From positions 1-64,000 of the forward strand of contig JAPOVY010000103.1 in the NCBI GenBank assembly GCA_026707905.1: 64,000 bases of DNA, read 5' to 3'. The translations under genes were made by a program, and so were the position numbers. The DNA is from Gammaproteobacteria bacterium. Its GTDB lineage: Bacteria > Pseudomonadota > Gammaproteobacteria > Pseudomonadales > Azotimanducaceae. Positions 53,829 through 63,734 of this stretch are shown in pieces (positions within the stretch are counted from its first letter, which is position 1; the number at the start of each line of letters is the position of its first letter). The notes below the pieces were generated by a model. The model searched no databases. It was not told the DNA's origin and saw nothing but the letters and a program-made list of their open reading frames with translations.

Positions 53829-54218
53829 TCAATCACGATTCGTATACGTCGATACCCACCACGTGTTCTCAAACGCTTTAAATCCACAGCCACGTTCGCC
53901 ATAAACCTTATCTTCAGGCTCGGCGATTGACTCTGCGCCAGCTTCGACCGCAGTCTGGTAGACGCCGTCGACATCTTCAACATATACGTAGATCGACGCT
54001 TTCGTCAGTTCGTGCCCGGGTAATTGAGCGCCTGCTTCAACTACGAGCACGCTGTCGCCTAACTTCAATTCGACATGTGCGGCTCGGCGTTCGCTCTGTT
54101 CATGTCGTTCGATCTCTTCTGCGCCGAACACCTTCGTAAGAAATTCAGGTAATTCATATGGACCGTAGATATATGGTCGCACGGTTCCAAATCCATGTCG
54201 AACATGATGCGCTGACAT
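53829..54218 (-). CDS. VOC superfamily protein (glyoxalase/PhnB-like)
   Basis: Start at ATG 54216-54218 (AGGGAAG upstream; a longer frame from 54317 is a chance extension), giving 129 residues. TVRPYIYGPYELPEFLTKVFGAEE and RRAAHVELKLGDSVLVVEAG are the first and second VOC units, and SIYVYVEDVDGVYQTAVEAGAES the third. The ends (GFKAFENTWWVSTYTN) match the PhnB-like type. Function unknown, since family members range from antibiotic resistance to dioxygenase. Divergent from the PQQ-dehydrogenase. Confidence 0.85.
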   Translation of the reverse strand: MSAHHVRHGFGTVRPYIYGPYELPEFLTKVFGAEEIERHEQSERRAAHVELKLGDSVLVVEAGAQLPGHELTKASIYVYVEDVDGVYQTAVEAGAESIAEPEDKVYGERGCGFKAFENTWWVSTYTNRD

Positions 54219-54476
54219 CCTAACTTCCCTTTCTTCGTGTTCAGCTTCGATTCTCGCGATTCTATTCCTCTGCGAACACCGATCACCAAACAGGTAACCC
54301 GCACAATGTACCGACATACGAGTTTCTACAGAATCCTGTCATTGACGATTTCGCCTCTAACAAACGAATACTAAATAAAGGTGTTTCGCACTACGCCGCG
54401 ACTCGATCGAACCACTGACGAGACTATTGCACATTCGCACCCATAACATTGCCATCCGCTTTTTCAGACAGTTTGT

Positions 54477-56492
54477 ATGCGTTCCCTATCTACCTCGTCG
54501 AAGGTTCTATGCGCTGTCGTGGCGCTTTGTTCCATCGTCGGGATCGCATCACTTTTTGGCGGTTCAGCTATCTGGATCTTGGGTGGCGCGAACGCGCTGA
54601 ACAAGGACGGCGTCGCAGCACTGACGACGCGGCCTACCGAGACTATCGATGTAGGTCTCGGTTGGCGTCACTATGGTGGCGACGCCGGTGGGCACCGATA
54701 CAGCAGTGCGAGTGAGATCAATCCGAGCAACGTCGAATCTTTGGAACCTATTTGGGCATTTCGAACAGGCGACATGACACGTCGTGCAGCCGCCATGGCG
54801 CGATCTGCAACGGAAGGTACGCCGATCCTGGTCGGTGACTCCCTCATCTTCTGTACGCCATTCAACGAGGTCATTTCGCTCGATCCAGAGATCGGAACGA
54901 TTCGTTGGCGATTCGACCCCGAGATTGAAGTCAATACGGACCCCGCTAATCAATTCGTATGCCGCGGCGTTGCGCATTGGCGAGATAGTCGCGAATCTGC
55001 CTCGTGCTCAGACCGGATTTTTGTGGGTACGAACGACGCACGACTGATTGCGCTCGACATGAAAGACGGACAGACATGCAAGGAGTTCGGTACCGCCGGT
55101 GAGATTCGAATCGATCCTGGTATGCCTCTGCTCTGGTCGGGGGAGTTCCAGATCACTTCCCCACCCGTTGTCGTTGGTGACACTGTCGTCGTTGGATCAT
55201 CAATCGGCGACAACGCTCGAGTCGCAGCGCCGAATGGAGCTGTGCGTGCTTTCGATGCGAGAACCGGTGAATCAAAATGGAAGTGGGATCCGATTCCACG
55301 CTCATCAGACAATCCAGCATCATCGACCTGGGTTGGTAGCCAGCCGCCGCAGGAAGGACATGCCAATGTATGGGCTCCTATGTCCGTTGATGAAAAACGC
55401 GGCCTCATCTTTCTCCCTACTAGCAGTCCGAGCCCTGATTTCTTCGGTGGTTTACGCCCGGGGGACAATCGACACGCTAATTCCGTCGTCGCACTCGACG
55501 GTGAGACAGGGGAACTCCGGTGGAGCTTCCAAACGGTACATCACGATATCTGGGACTATGATCTACCTGCACAACCCGGTCTTTACTCAGTATGGCGCGA
55601 TGGTGCGCTACATGACGTAGTCGCTCAGGTAACGAAGACTGGCCTAGTCTTCGTACTCGATCGAGATACTGGCGCGCCGGTCCTCCCTGTCGAAGAACGA
55701 CCGGTACCTCAAAACGCCGAAACCGGCGAATGGCTTTCACCCACTCAACCATTTCCTATTAAGCCACTACCTATCGTACCTAGCGAGCTGACCCCTGATG
55801 AAGCGTTCGGTATCACGCTAATCGACCGACAACATTGTCGCCGTCAAATCCATGGCGCAGTCGCCGAAGGCTTGTTTACCCCACCTTCGACTCAAGGAAC
55901 GATCTTCTATCCGTTTACCGGTGGTGGCGCAAATTGGGGCGGCGCAGCCTACGATCCAAGTCGTAATCTCCTTGTCGTCAACATGTCCAATGTTGCGCAC
56001 CACATCCAGTTGATTCCCACAGATGAATTCGACGAAGTGCATCGACGAAATCCGACCAAGGAAGTCTCCCCACAGGACGGTGCACCATTTGGTATGAAAA
56101 GGACGATGCTCTTTTCTCCCTTAGGACTACCATGCTCTCCACCACCTTGGGGTGTCCTAGCGGCGATCGACCTGTCTGACGGCACACTTGTTTGGCGCAA
56201 AACGATCGGCGCTCAGTTCGGCGTAACCATCGGTCTACCGAATCTTGGCGGTCCGATCGTAATAGCGAGCGGGTTGATCTTCATTGCTGCAACCATGGAC
56301 AACATGATTCGCGCAATCAACATCGAAAACGGCGAAGTTCTTTGGGAATGGAAACTCCCAGCAGGTGGGCAAACAACGCCGATGACTTACGAACTGGATG
56401 GACGCCAGTACGTCCTTATCTACGCAGGAGGTCACTCACGAGCGGGTACTCCATTAGGCGACACGTTATTGGCATTTGCGCTAAGTCGTTGA
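54477..56492 (+). CDS. PQQ-dependent membrane dehydrogenase (quinoprotein, mGDH/alcohol type)
   Basis: 671 residues. The N terminus has one hydrophobic segment (VLCAVVALCSIVGIASLFGGSAIWILGG), serving as anchor or signal. The rest is an eight-bladed propeller with family tryptophan-docking repeats: WRHYGGDAGGHRYSSASEINPSN, GEIRIDPGMPLLWSGE, WSFQTVHHDIWDYDLPAQPGL, GTIFYPFTGGGANWGGAAYDP and WEWKLPAGGQTTPMTYELDGRQYV. It oxidises a sugar or alcohol in the periplasm, passing electrons to ubiquinone or a cytochrome. No fused haem motif (CxxCH) is seen. Substrate not determined. PQQ biosynthesis genes are not in the window. Confidence 0.9.
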   Translation: MRSLSTSSKVLCAVVALCSIVGIASLFGGSAIWILGGANALNKDGVAALTTRPTETIDVGLGWRHYGGDAGGHRYSSASEINPSNVESLEPIWAFRTGDMTRRAAAMARSATEGTPILVGDSLIFCTPFNEVISLDPEIGTIRWRFDPEIEVNTDPANQFVCRGVAHWRDSRESASCSDRIFVGTNDARLIALDMKDGQTCKEFGTAGEIRIDPGMPLLWSGEFQITSPPVVVGDTVVVGSSIGDNARVAAPNGAVRAFDARTGESKWKWDPIPRSSDNPASSTWVGSQPPQEGHANVWAPMSVDEKRGLIFLPTSSPSPDFFGGLRPGDNRHANSVVALDGETGELRWSFQTVHHDIWDYDLPAQPGLYSVWRDGALHDVVAQVTKTGLVFVLDRDTGAPVLPVEERPVPQNAETGEWLSPTQPFPIKPLPIVPSELTPDEAFGITLIDRQHCRRQIHGAVAEGLFTPPSTQGTIFYPFTGGGANWGGAAYDPSRNLLVVNMSNVAHHIQLIPTDEFDEVHRRNPTKEVSPQDGAPFGMKRTMLFSPLGLPCSPPPWGVLAAIDLSDGTLVWRKTIGAQFGVTIGLPNLGGPIVIASGLIFIAATMDNMIRAINIENGEVLWEWKLPAGGQTTPMTYELDGRQYVLIYAGGHSRAGTPLGDTLLAFALSR

Positions 56493-56575
56493 TCGTAATC
56501 TCTCCAGTTCATCGTATAGCTATTACGCGTTTGACTCGAACAGTCACGCTAATCTAAGATCAGAAGAGACCACTA

Positions 56576-57325
56576 TTGTCGAATCGTGAACGATACGTCC
56601 GCTCTGGCGAAGCGCGTATCTGGACGTGCACCAGCGGTTCCGGTATACCGTTTCTCATGTTCAACGGCGGACCTGGCTGTGACGATTACCTGGGTCCCGT
56701 TGCAGAGCTGATCGAAAACGTATGTCAGATCGTTCGATTCGAACCTCGCGGTTGCGGACGCTCCGACTGGGATAGCAACTACGCCGTAAATACATTGGTC
56801 GACGATGCAGATGAAGTCCGACAAGCGTATGGACTAGAAAACGTTATCGTCGGAGGTCACAGTTTTGGACCCGATCTAGCACTTGCGTACGCATTACGAC
56901 ATCCGCAGAACGTCATTGGGCTTATCGGCATCGCTGGCGGAAGGATCGTGAATGACCGTACATGGCATGCTTCGTATCGAAGAAACCTCAACCGAGTCGG
57001 TGAGGACTTGGGTGGTGTGGTTTTTAACGCCCACCCAAGTGTCAATGTCGAATGTACACGTTCATGGCGCGAATATATAAAGCGACCAACGTTATTGCGA
57101 GATATCACGGAGCTCGAGATCCCCGCGACCTTTATCTACGGTACCGACGATATCCGACCAGACTGGCCGACTCGTCAATTAGCGGAGCTACTCCCGTATG
57201 GTCGATTTGTTGAGATCGATGGCGCCGCACATTCGATATGGCTGTCCCATGCGAGCGAGCTCGGCGAGAAACTGCACGACGCAATTGAGCGTATTTCGAG
57301 TTTTAACGCGGTACAGTCTAGTTAG
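56576..57325 (+). CDS. Alpha/beta hydrolase, proline iminopeptidase-like
   Basis: 249 residues from TTG 56576. The oxyanion strand is FLMFNGGPGCDDYLGP, then RFEPRGCGRSDWDSN and the nucleophile elbow GGHSFGPDLALA (Ser). The Asp is in YGTDDIRPDW and the His in DGAAHSIWLS. HGGPG-type plus RGxGxS are the S33 prolyl-aminopeptidase pattern, though it is shorter than a full cap-domain enzyme. Substrate unknown. It follows the PQQ-dehydrogenase by 83 bases on the same strand and precedes a HAD phosphatase. Confidence 0.82.
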   Translation: MSNRERYVRSGEARIWTCTSGSGIPFLMFNGGPGCDDYLGPVAELIENVCQIVRFEPRGCGRSDWDSNYAVNTLVDDADEVRQAYGLENVIVGGHSFGPDLALAYALRHPQNVIGLIGIAGGRIVNDRTWHASYRRNLNRVGEDLGGVVFNAHPSVNVECTRSWREYIKRPTLLRDITELEIPATFIYGTDDIRPDWPTRQLAELLPYGRFVEIDGAAHSIWLSHASELGEKLHDAIERISSFNAVQSS

Positions 57326-57394
57326 CTACGAATCTCGTTCGGGCTCGGACCGAATCGACAAAATGTACGCTAGCGTACGCCTGTCTTTGAACGG

Positions 57395-58105
57395 GTGACA
57401 CCGAAGACGAGCTATATGGAACGACCGACAAAACTATATCGCCCGACTGCATTGATTTTCGATCTCGACGGGCTTCTTCTTGATACTGAGACGATTGCGC
57501 GTAATGCGTTTCTCGATGCCTGCAACGAAGTAGGTTGGGAGCAAACTGACTTCGATGTCTACGTTCAATGCATCGGACGGCACGGACCAGAAATCGGTGA
57601 CGTCCTTAAAGCAGGTTACGGCTCAGACTTTCCGTGGGAAGAAATCGGTCCGATCACTCAGCGACGCTATCACGAATACATCGATCACAAACCTGCTGAT
57701 ATCAAACCTGGTGCTAGTGAGATCCTGGCATTTGCTGAGGAGTGTGGAATTCCTTGCGGTCTAGCTACGTCGTCACGACATCCCACCACTAACTCCAAAC
57801 TATCGCTAAGCAACCTTCGTGAGTTCTTTTCTATTGTTGTAACGGGTGACGATGTCGGACAAAGCAAGCCACATCCTGAACCTTATCTTCTAACCGCAAA
57901 ACGTCTAAATGTCAGCGCTAATGAGTGTTGGGCGCTCGAAGACTCTGAAAACGGCGTGCGATCTGCGGTGAGCGCAGGCTGTATCGTCTTTCAAGTTCCC
58001 GATCTCGTCCAACCATCGCCACAACTGCGTCGACTCGGGCACCAGGTGGTCGATTCGCTTCATGATGTGCTCGCCGTTTTGAAACAAGCACAAAATCTCG
58101 AGTAA
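57395..58105 (+). CDS. HAD-superfamily phosphatase/phosphoglucomutase-like
   Basis: 236 residues from GTG, or ATG at 57416. Motif I is FDLDGLLLDTE (nucleophile Asp and acid Asp), motif II is ATSSR, motif III has KPHPEPYLLTA, and motif IV is EDSENGVRSAVSAG. A small cap (about residues 35-105) is as in the beta-phosphoglucomutase and phosphoglycolate phosphatase group. It could dephosphorylate a small phosphosugar or glycolate, and the substrate is not predicted. Same strand as the alpha/beta hydrolase, 69 bases downstream. Confidence 0.85.
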   Translation: MTPKTSYMERPTKLYRPTALIFDLDGLLLDTETIARNAFLDACNEVGWEQTDFDVYVQCIGRHGPEIGDVLKAGYGSDFPWEEIGPITQRRYHEYIDHKPADIKPGASEILAFAEECGIPCGLATSSRHPTTNSKLSLSNLREFFSIVVTGDDVGQSKPHPEPYLLTAKRLNVSANECWALEDSENGVRSAVSAGCIVFQVPDLVQPSPQLRRLGHQVVDSLHDVLAVLKQAQNLE

Positions 58106-58149
58106 CGCTAAATTTCGACGAAAAATGAGCACCGAATCGAATAGAACGC

Positions 58150-59121
58150 CTAGAAATTGAGGACTCTGGTCCAAAACTGGATCATGTCATCACGGAACAT
58201 GTGTGCTTGACCGTCAGCGCTACCAATCCTCGCGCCTTTTTTGCCGTACCCCGCTTTCATAGAGTAGACCATGGTGTCACGGTCGACGAGCTTCGGGTCA
58301 GGTACACCGACAGTAGGATGAATTAGCGCACCGTCATCGGCGATGTACGAAATAGGTGCATCTCGAGCAACCGCTGCTTCCTCAATTTCGACGATTGGTG
58401 TGTCGCGATCGAAACTGTGTTGTGCAGCTTGAAAAATGCGCATCGTAGCTTTGCCACCCGTCAATCTGATTGCTTGACAGTGACCTTGTACTTGAGCAAC
58501 GGAACACCACTCATCCGCGTCACCCATCAGAACCCGAATCTCCGTTCTTCCCACATCCGGATCCAAGAACTGGTGTCCACTCCACGGGTAAGCTGCCAAC
58601 ACGCCAGTAAATCCCCTAGTTGATCCGATGACCGGCTCGACGAACCGACGCATGGAGGCTGTGATCACCGCCGATCCGCCTCGACTGTGTCCCTGCGCGC
58701 CGATTCGCGACGCGTCGATTTCGTCCAATCGTGAGAGTGCCTCAAAAGCTGCTAGCAGATCGTAAGCGCTTGCCGCGAACGAAAATTGAGTTTGATCTGC
58801 AACGGTGGATGTAACCTGCCTAGCACCGAAGCTGTCGAGGATAAATGTAGCAACGCCCAGGTTATTTATCGTTTCCGCGTGTTGAATATGCGAAGGCGCA
58901 ACACCGAGACTTCCAGGCGCGACTATGACCAGCGGAAACGGTGGGTCGCCTTCTAACGGTAGAAAGAGTTTGCCGTCAACAGTCGTTGCACGCATTTCTG
59001 CTGGTTCGTTAACGACCTGGAAATAGTTGAATGGCGAAGCCGAAGGAATTTCGACGTTTTGTCCCTCTACACCATTCTCAAACGTAATCGACTGATCTCG
59101 GAAACGCATATCGAAATTCAA
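58150..59121 (-). CDS. Alpha/beta hydrolase, dienelactone-hydrolase-like
   Basis: 323 residues with no signal. The strand LPLVIVAPGSLGV type motif (FPLVIVAPGSLGVAPSHIQHA) and GAQGHSRGGSAVIT contain the nucleophile Ser. The Asp is in VLMGDADEWCS and the His in AAQHSFDRD. The GxSxGG plus AAHSF pattern matches the dienelactone hydrolase branch. N-terminal 60 residues are a small beta region. It probably hydrolyses an ester or lactone in secondary carbon use. Convergent with the HAD gene at its 3' end. Confidence 0.8.
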   Translation of the reverse strand: MNFDMRFRDQSITFENGVEGQNVEIPSASPFNYFQVVNEPAEMRATTVDGKLFLPLEGDPPFPLVIVAPGSLGVAPSHIQHAETINNLGVATFILDSFGARQVTSTVADQTQFSFAASAYDLLAAFEALSRLDEIDASRIGAQGHSRGGSAVITASMRRFVEPVIGSTRGFTGVLAAYPWSGHQFLDPDVGRTEIRVLMGDADEWCSVAQVQGHCQAIRLTGGKATMRIFQAAQHSFDRDTPIVEIEEAAVARDAPISYIADDGALIHPTVGVPDPKLVDRDTMVYSMKAGYGKKGARIGSADGQAHMFRDDMIQFWTRVLNF

Positions 59122-59201
59122 AGCACTCTGGTCTGGAATCGCAGGATACGTTCACCTCTAATTAGTAAATAAAACAACGAATTAAGTCCAATTCCTCGTA
59201 A

Positions 59202-59819
59202 TTAAGCTCGTGGTGTTAAGGTGCAATACTCACGTCCGTGCAATCGATCCAAATAGTCGATCAAATGTGAAAATTCCACGATCCACCCGACCTCTTGCAG
59301 CCACGAAATCGTGTATCCAACGATGATGTCCGTGACCGTAAAGCGGTTTTCGATAAGGTAGTCTGTCTTCTGGAGATGAGCGTTCAAAACGGCCGCGGAA
59401 CGTTCAGCCAGTTTCCGGTTTTGAGGCACGATCTCCTTTACTTGCTCATCGCGTGGCATCAAAAACCCTTGCTCGTCTGTATTCAGGTCCGTACACCACA
59501 GCCAGGATTCCAATTCCGTTAATACGAACGAAGTCCATTGGTCGTGGAGCGCGCGTGACCATGTACCGGGTTGACCAATCAAGTTTCGTTCGGGTACCAG
59601 ATCGGCGATTGCAGTGCAAATCGCTGCGGATTCGAACAGTGGCTTTCCATCGATGACAGCGGCGGGTAGTTTCCTGAGGGGGTGGACCTCTCGTAGCTCG
59701 TCCGTCTCGAAGATCTCGCGGACGTTACCTCTAGATTCGAAATTGAGACCTGCTTCTAAGAGTGCCCAGCGGCATCGCAAGGATCTCGTTGGCGCAAGCT
59801 TAAATAAAGTGATTTGCAT
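59202..59819 (-). CDS. Glutathione S-transferase-like protein
   Basis: Start at ATG 59817-59819, the usual family start (MQITLFKLAPTRSLRCRWALLEAG), giving 205 residues. The thioredoxin-fold N-terminal domain has a SLRC region, with the catalytic Ser or Cys near residue 13, and KLPAAVIDGKPLFESAAICTAI (the cis-Pro and Glu-Ser glutathione contacts). The all-helical C-terminal domain includes FTVTDIIVGYTISWLQEVG, the N-capping box. Likely detoxification or peroxide-type role. Not in an evident operon. Confidence 0.87.
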   Translation of the reverse strand: MQITLFKLAPTRSLRCRWALLEAGLNFESRGNVREIFETDELREVHPLRKLPAAVIDGKPLFESAAICTAIADLVPERNLIGQPGTWSRALHDQWTSFVLTELESWLWCTDLNTDEQGFLMPRDEQVKEIVPQNRKLAERSAAVLNAHLQKTDYLIENRFTVTDIIVGYTISWLQEVGWIVEFSHLIDYLDRLHGREYCTLTPRA

Positions 59820-60039
59820 TATGATCCGTCGAATAACCTCCGACTTCGGATGGTGCGGCGAAATTCGATGCACATTACGAAATCAACCTCGGTATCGCGC
59901 GCAAAGCCACGTTAAGTCCACGTGGGCCATTAGATTACGTTTTCAACTTCAGAAGACTCGCGTCACCAAAACGTCTCATGTGCAATCCGACAGCCCAAGC
60001 AGAGCAATTCGCTAGCTCGACATTAAGTTACTAAGGAAT

Positions 60040-60855
60040 CTAAGGCCAAAGCTCCGATGAAGCTTTCATAAACCGAGTAAATTGGCGCATCTCTGCGACG
60101 ACGTCACCGGATGACTTGTCGAAGAGCTGAGAGTCGATCCAAACGTACTCCGTCTTTGGACTCGCACCAACACACACAACCTTCCCAACACGACGGTATT
60201 CCGTGCCGACATGGATCGGTCCCTTTAAAGTGCGAATCTCCGTGGCACCGTAGAAGCCGACCGCCTTTTTAAGCGTCCCCGTCGGTGCGCCGGCTTGAAG
60301 CATCTGAAACAGACCTGTTGGTAACTCAACGATTCCCTCATACTCACCACTACCTTTCCCTTCAGTAGCGATCACGTCGTCTTGTTCCGGACACTCCATT
60401 CCTGCTTCCATACGATCAAGAATTCGAATCTCCGAGCGTGGCGAATCTTCGAGTGGCAAGCTTGAAACGTAATTCGGCACGATTGAATCACCAACGGACA
60501 AAGAACCTTTACAAACGAGTTTCTCGTCGGGCGTTTCGACATACGCATCGACTTTGTCCCTCGATCGTGATGTCGGCTTAGACATTACAGCCCGTACATC
60601 TTCCTTGTGAGTCGTAGCAAAGGTGTAGTACATTGAGATTGCGCCTTTCTCGTACCACGCCATGCCCCAGTTGTCTTGAATAAGCGGGACAAAGTGGTTT
60701 AGGTGAACGGTACCTGGAATGGTGCCACCCCGCATTCCAATCTTCGTCGCAACCGAATCATTGTGAATTGAGTTTGGCAGATCAGCCCATCGGTTGATCG
60801 GTTGCTGCCACTCCGAGAATAGTTTTTCAGTTGATTTAACCGCACTTTCAGCCAT
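60040..60855 (-). CDS. Hotdog-fold (MaoC-like) hypothetical protein
   Basis: 271 residues, no signal. The N-terminal fold has SIHNDSVATKIGMRGGTIPGTVHLNHF, which resembles a MaoC-like D/H...GG...PG motif, so a hydratase or thioesterase fold is likely. The C-terminal half reads like a second hotdog (KGPIHVGTEYRRVGKVVCVGASPKTEYVWID). No catalytic role can be fixed. The upstream 520 bases (60856-61377) hold no supported gene. Confidence 0.55.
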   Translation of the reverse strand: MAESAVKSTEKLFSEWQQPINRWADLPNSIHNDSVATKIGMRGGTIPGTVHLNHFVPLIQDNWGMAWYEKGAISMYYTFATTHKEDVRAVMSKPTSRSRDKVDAYVETPDEKLVCKGSLSVGDSIVPNYVSSLPLEDSPRSEIRILDRMEAGMECPEQDDVIATEGKGSGEYEGIVELPTGLFQMLQAGAPTGTLKKAVGFYGATEIRTLKGPIHVGTEYRRVGKVVCVGASPKTEYVWIDSQLFDKSSGDVVAEMRQFTRFMKASSELWP

Positions 60856-61377
60856 TGCGAGCTCCCGAGTATTGTCGATTTAGTATACAAGCCACCGTAT
60901 CGAGACCTTGTTACGTCGTAGCAATCGACTGGATTCACTAGGACTTCCGCATACGGTGGTCCGCTGACTAAATGTTGACCGAACGCGGTCTGTTCTACGA
61001 GATTCTCATCGGAACGTACTCTTTCTTTGTTAGTCGGTCGTCCACACCGTAATGGTCTGAGTCGGCGAGCCGCCGTTCAAGAGCATCGATGCTACTTTGT
61101 ACTCATTCCAAAATGACGTCTGGTTCAAGATCCGAAAACGCGCGGCGTCGAAGCTGTATTCACGAGCGTGATATTGCACCTTCTATCGAGTACTGGCGAA
61201 GTTTTACACGGACTCGGCACGCTACTCTGCAGATAGTCTCATGAGCGATCGACTTGTTCGAATTCTCTCAGACCATACCCCACGAATGTTCACAGCATCT
61301 ATGTTGCATCGAATTCAGACATCAATCTGTCGACCGATTGTTAAACTGACAGATTGCTCGGTAGAAATTGACGTGTG
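60856..61377. other. Intergenic region, no gene seen
   Basis: About 520 bases between divergent genes. Reading all frames by eye, I find no convincing ORF, RNA, hairpin or repeat. It probably contains both divergent promoters, and is the largest unexplained gap in the window. Confidence 0.4.
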
Positions 61378-61845
61378 ATGAACGATCGAAACTTGCGCTT
61401 CAGGATTCAGCTCGTCGATCCGCCCGTGAACTACGCGTTCTGTCTACAACGTGGAAAAGGTGCTAAAGCGGAACGCCTCAATTACATCGAGATCCTAGAA
61501 CGCGATGAGCAAACAGTGGAGTTTGAGCTAGAGGTCATAGTCAGGAAGGCAAAGAATAGTCCTGAACCCGACTATTTCGGAACATTCGTGCAAGGTCCGA
61601 TTGGCGCTCGTTTCTTCTATATTTGTATCGGCGCCGTGGTGGAAACGGGCGATCCCGCATGGTCGGGTCGCGTGAAAGTACCACTCGTTGGCATTGACTG
61701 GTCGACTATCGACAGCGCCACAAAACCTGGTAATCTCCTCTTTGCCCGATACCAAGCATCTCGAGCCGATGGAAATCCCGTCTACGCCACCGTACAGTTA
61801 TTAGACGTCGGGTGGACAATCCGAAGTGGCGCCAAGTCGGATTAA
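61378..61845 (+). CDS. DUF5990 family protein
   Basis: 155 residues from ATG 61378 (GTG at 61375 is adjacent). The order of conserved pieces is FCLQRGKGAKAERL, then VRKAKNSPEPDYFGTFVQGPIGARFFYI, WSGRVKVPLVGIDWSTI and a C-terminal GNPVYATVQLLDVGW. This matches DUF5990, a small soluble family of unknown function. No partner gene helps. The gap to the broken phosphoribosyltransferase downstream (61846-62106) holds no gene. Confidence 0.78.
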   Translation: MNDRNLRFRIQLVDPPVNYAFCLQRGKGAKAERLNYIEILERDEQTVEFELEVIVRKAKNSPEPDYFGTFVQGPIGARFFYICIGAVVETGDPAWSGRVKVPLVGIDWSTIDSATKPGNLLFARYQASRADGNPVYATVQLLDVGWTIRSGAKSD

Positions 61846-62106
61846 CGAAAACGCATCAGTCGCGCCGAGTCATGGATGCTTCTCCGTTTGTGAACGCTCG
61901 ACGTCTCGAACTGGCGGTTCCTATGATGAGTCTCTGTCGAGAAAAAAACTGCGTGATAGACCATTCGAACAAGACTTCGACAATTGCGCGATTGATCGAG
62001 ATAGAGCTCTGTTATCGATCAGTGCTCTGCCACATCTATGCTGACGAAGTGTCGATTCGCTAGACTGCACGGTTAGCGCGCAGGACGAAGTGTAGCTTCG
62101 CCGAGC

Positions 62107-63542
62107 CTAGACCGACATTGAACGATACTCGCTGAGAAACACATTCCGCACATCGTCAAACGACATGCAATTCATCACGTCACCGTCACGAAACACCATC
62201 TGCATCGCGGATGTCCGCGCAGGATAACTCTGTTCCGACGGCGATACTACCGTCTCAAAGCGCTTCTTGTCTGCGATGGCGCCATGATTTACCAAATCTA
62301 AGACCCACGCTTACTCACTTTCGTGCGATCCGTCTTCGGTGTCTTGAAGACGTCACGACGTTTGCCGTCGATCACGGCAGATGAACATTTCATCGCAAAT
62401 TTTTGCGTGTCTCGATTGACATTTTGAAGCAAGCCAGCGCCACTCCCAAACGCCAAATTTTCCATCGTCCAACGCTCCCGATACATCGCATAACAGATGT
62501 CATCCAACATCTGATGATTGATGCCGTCGCCCTGAATGATGTTTAAGCCGCGCGGCAAAGATCGAAACCCTTTGCCGTTCGTCGTATAGCCAAAAATATG
62601 GCCCAGGATATTGTGCGACTCCACCACATTGTTAATCGGGTCACCGGAATCAGGGCGAATCACCAGCGTATTCCCTTCCGCGATGAACTTCTCGACTTCC
62701 GCCTTCAACGTCCCACCCCAAATATTCGTTAATGCGTTCCAGTAATCGTAGCTGTCCGACACCACTGACGCGAATGAGTACTTTTGCAAAATCTGTCGAT
62801 ATGCATCCACCTCATTCTCGTGTGAAGTCACAGTTGAGTGCTCCGCCGCGGGAATGCTGACTCCCGCTACACCGTCATCCAACCCGTAGTACTCATCAAT
62901 TAGCCTACACGCCACGATATTGTCCGTTCCCAGAAACGGAATCAAATGAGCTGCACCACCCAACGCTGAGCTCTCAACGCTGGAACTACCGCGAAACCCA
63001 AAATCATGGAGCTTCAAATTCAATGCTTCGTAACTGGCATCCATGCCCATCCGCGTCGCATAGTCAGTTAGCGTCCTTAACTGGAAAAACGAGCTCGTCG
63101 CAATCGTGGACGGATACCAACACTCCACAAGTAACGTCTCTAGATGATTCGTCAGCCACGCACACTTGGGATCCGTATTGCGAATCGTGAACAGCACATT
63201 ACTCGTCGGCACGATGCTGCCTTCCCGAACCGCCCGAATCTCCACAGGCAATCGTCCGTCATGCCGTTCCAACACATGTACCCAACCTTCCTTGTTGAAT
63301 AATCCGGCGTCCCCGAAATGCTCAAAGCAGAACTGCTCCGCCGCCTCGATCTTCTCCCGAGTTACAACCTGATCCTGCAAATGCTTGAGCATGAGATATT
63401 GCAACCCGAAAAACACTGTTTCGGGATACGCCGCGCCTTCCCGCGACTCGAAATACGAAAATACTTCCGTCGTGTTCTGCGGGTACATTTGCCAATGCGT
63501 CATCTTGTACGAATCCGTATCCAACACGATGTTGTTATCCAT
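62107..63542 (-). pseudogene. nadV: Nicotinamide phosphoribosyltransferase (NAMPT/NadV-like), one-base frameshift near the C terminus
   Basis: The first frame (63542 to 62298) has 414 residues: MDNNIVLDTDSYKMTHWQMYP, FSYFESREGA, VFFGLQYLML, HDFGFRGSSSVESSALGGAAHLI, VRPDSGDP-type IRPDSGDPI and KFAMKCSSAVIDGKRRDVFKTP, the NAMPT signature. It ends at a stop in KRGS. The next frame starts LDLVNHGAIADKKRFETV, then FRDGDVMNCMSFDDVRN, the usual last ~60 residues. The break is in a GGG run (CCC on the plus strand at 62304-62306), where a GGGG would restore the frame. It makes NMN from nicotinamide. Either the gene is truncated, or this is a homopolymer error. Confidence 0.85.
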
Positions 63543-63734
63543 TTTTCCTCGCTTTTTTATCGCGCGTTAAAGACCGTTCTTTGATGTTGCGCCGGTCCGT
63601 AGAGAATCAAGATTCTCCTACTTCATCCGACATCTTGTGTCGTAAGTGCGCTTCTTGTCGTTAAGTCCGTAGTCACCTCGTGATTTCGATGATATAAACT
63701 AAGCGATATTCCGGCACGGCGTTTTAGGCAAGTG

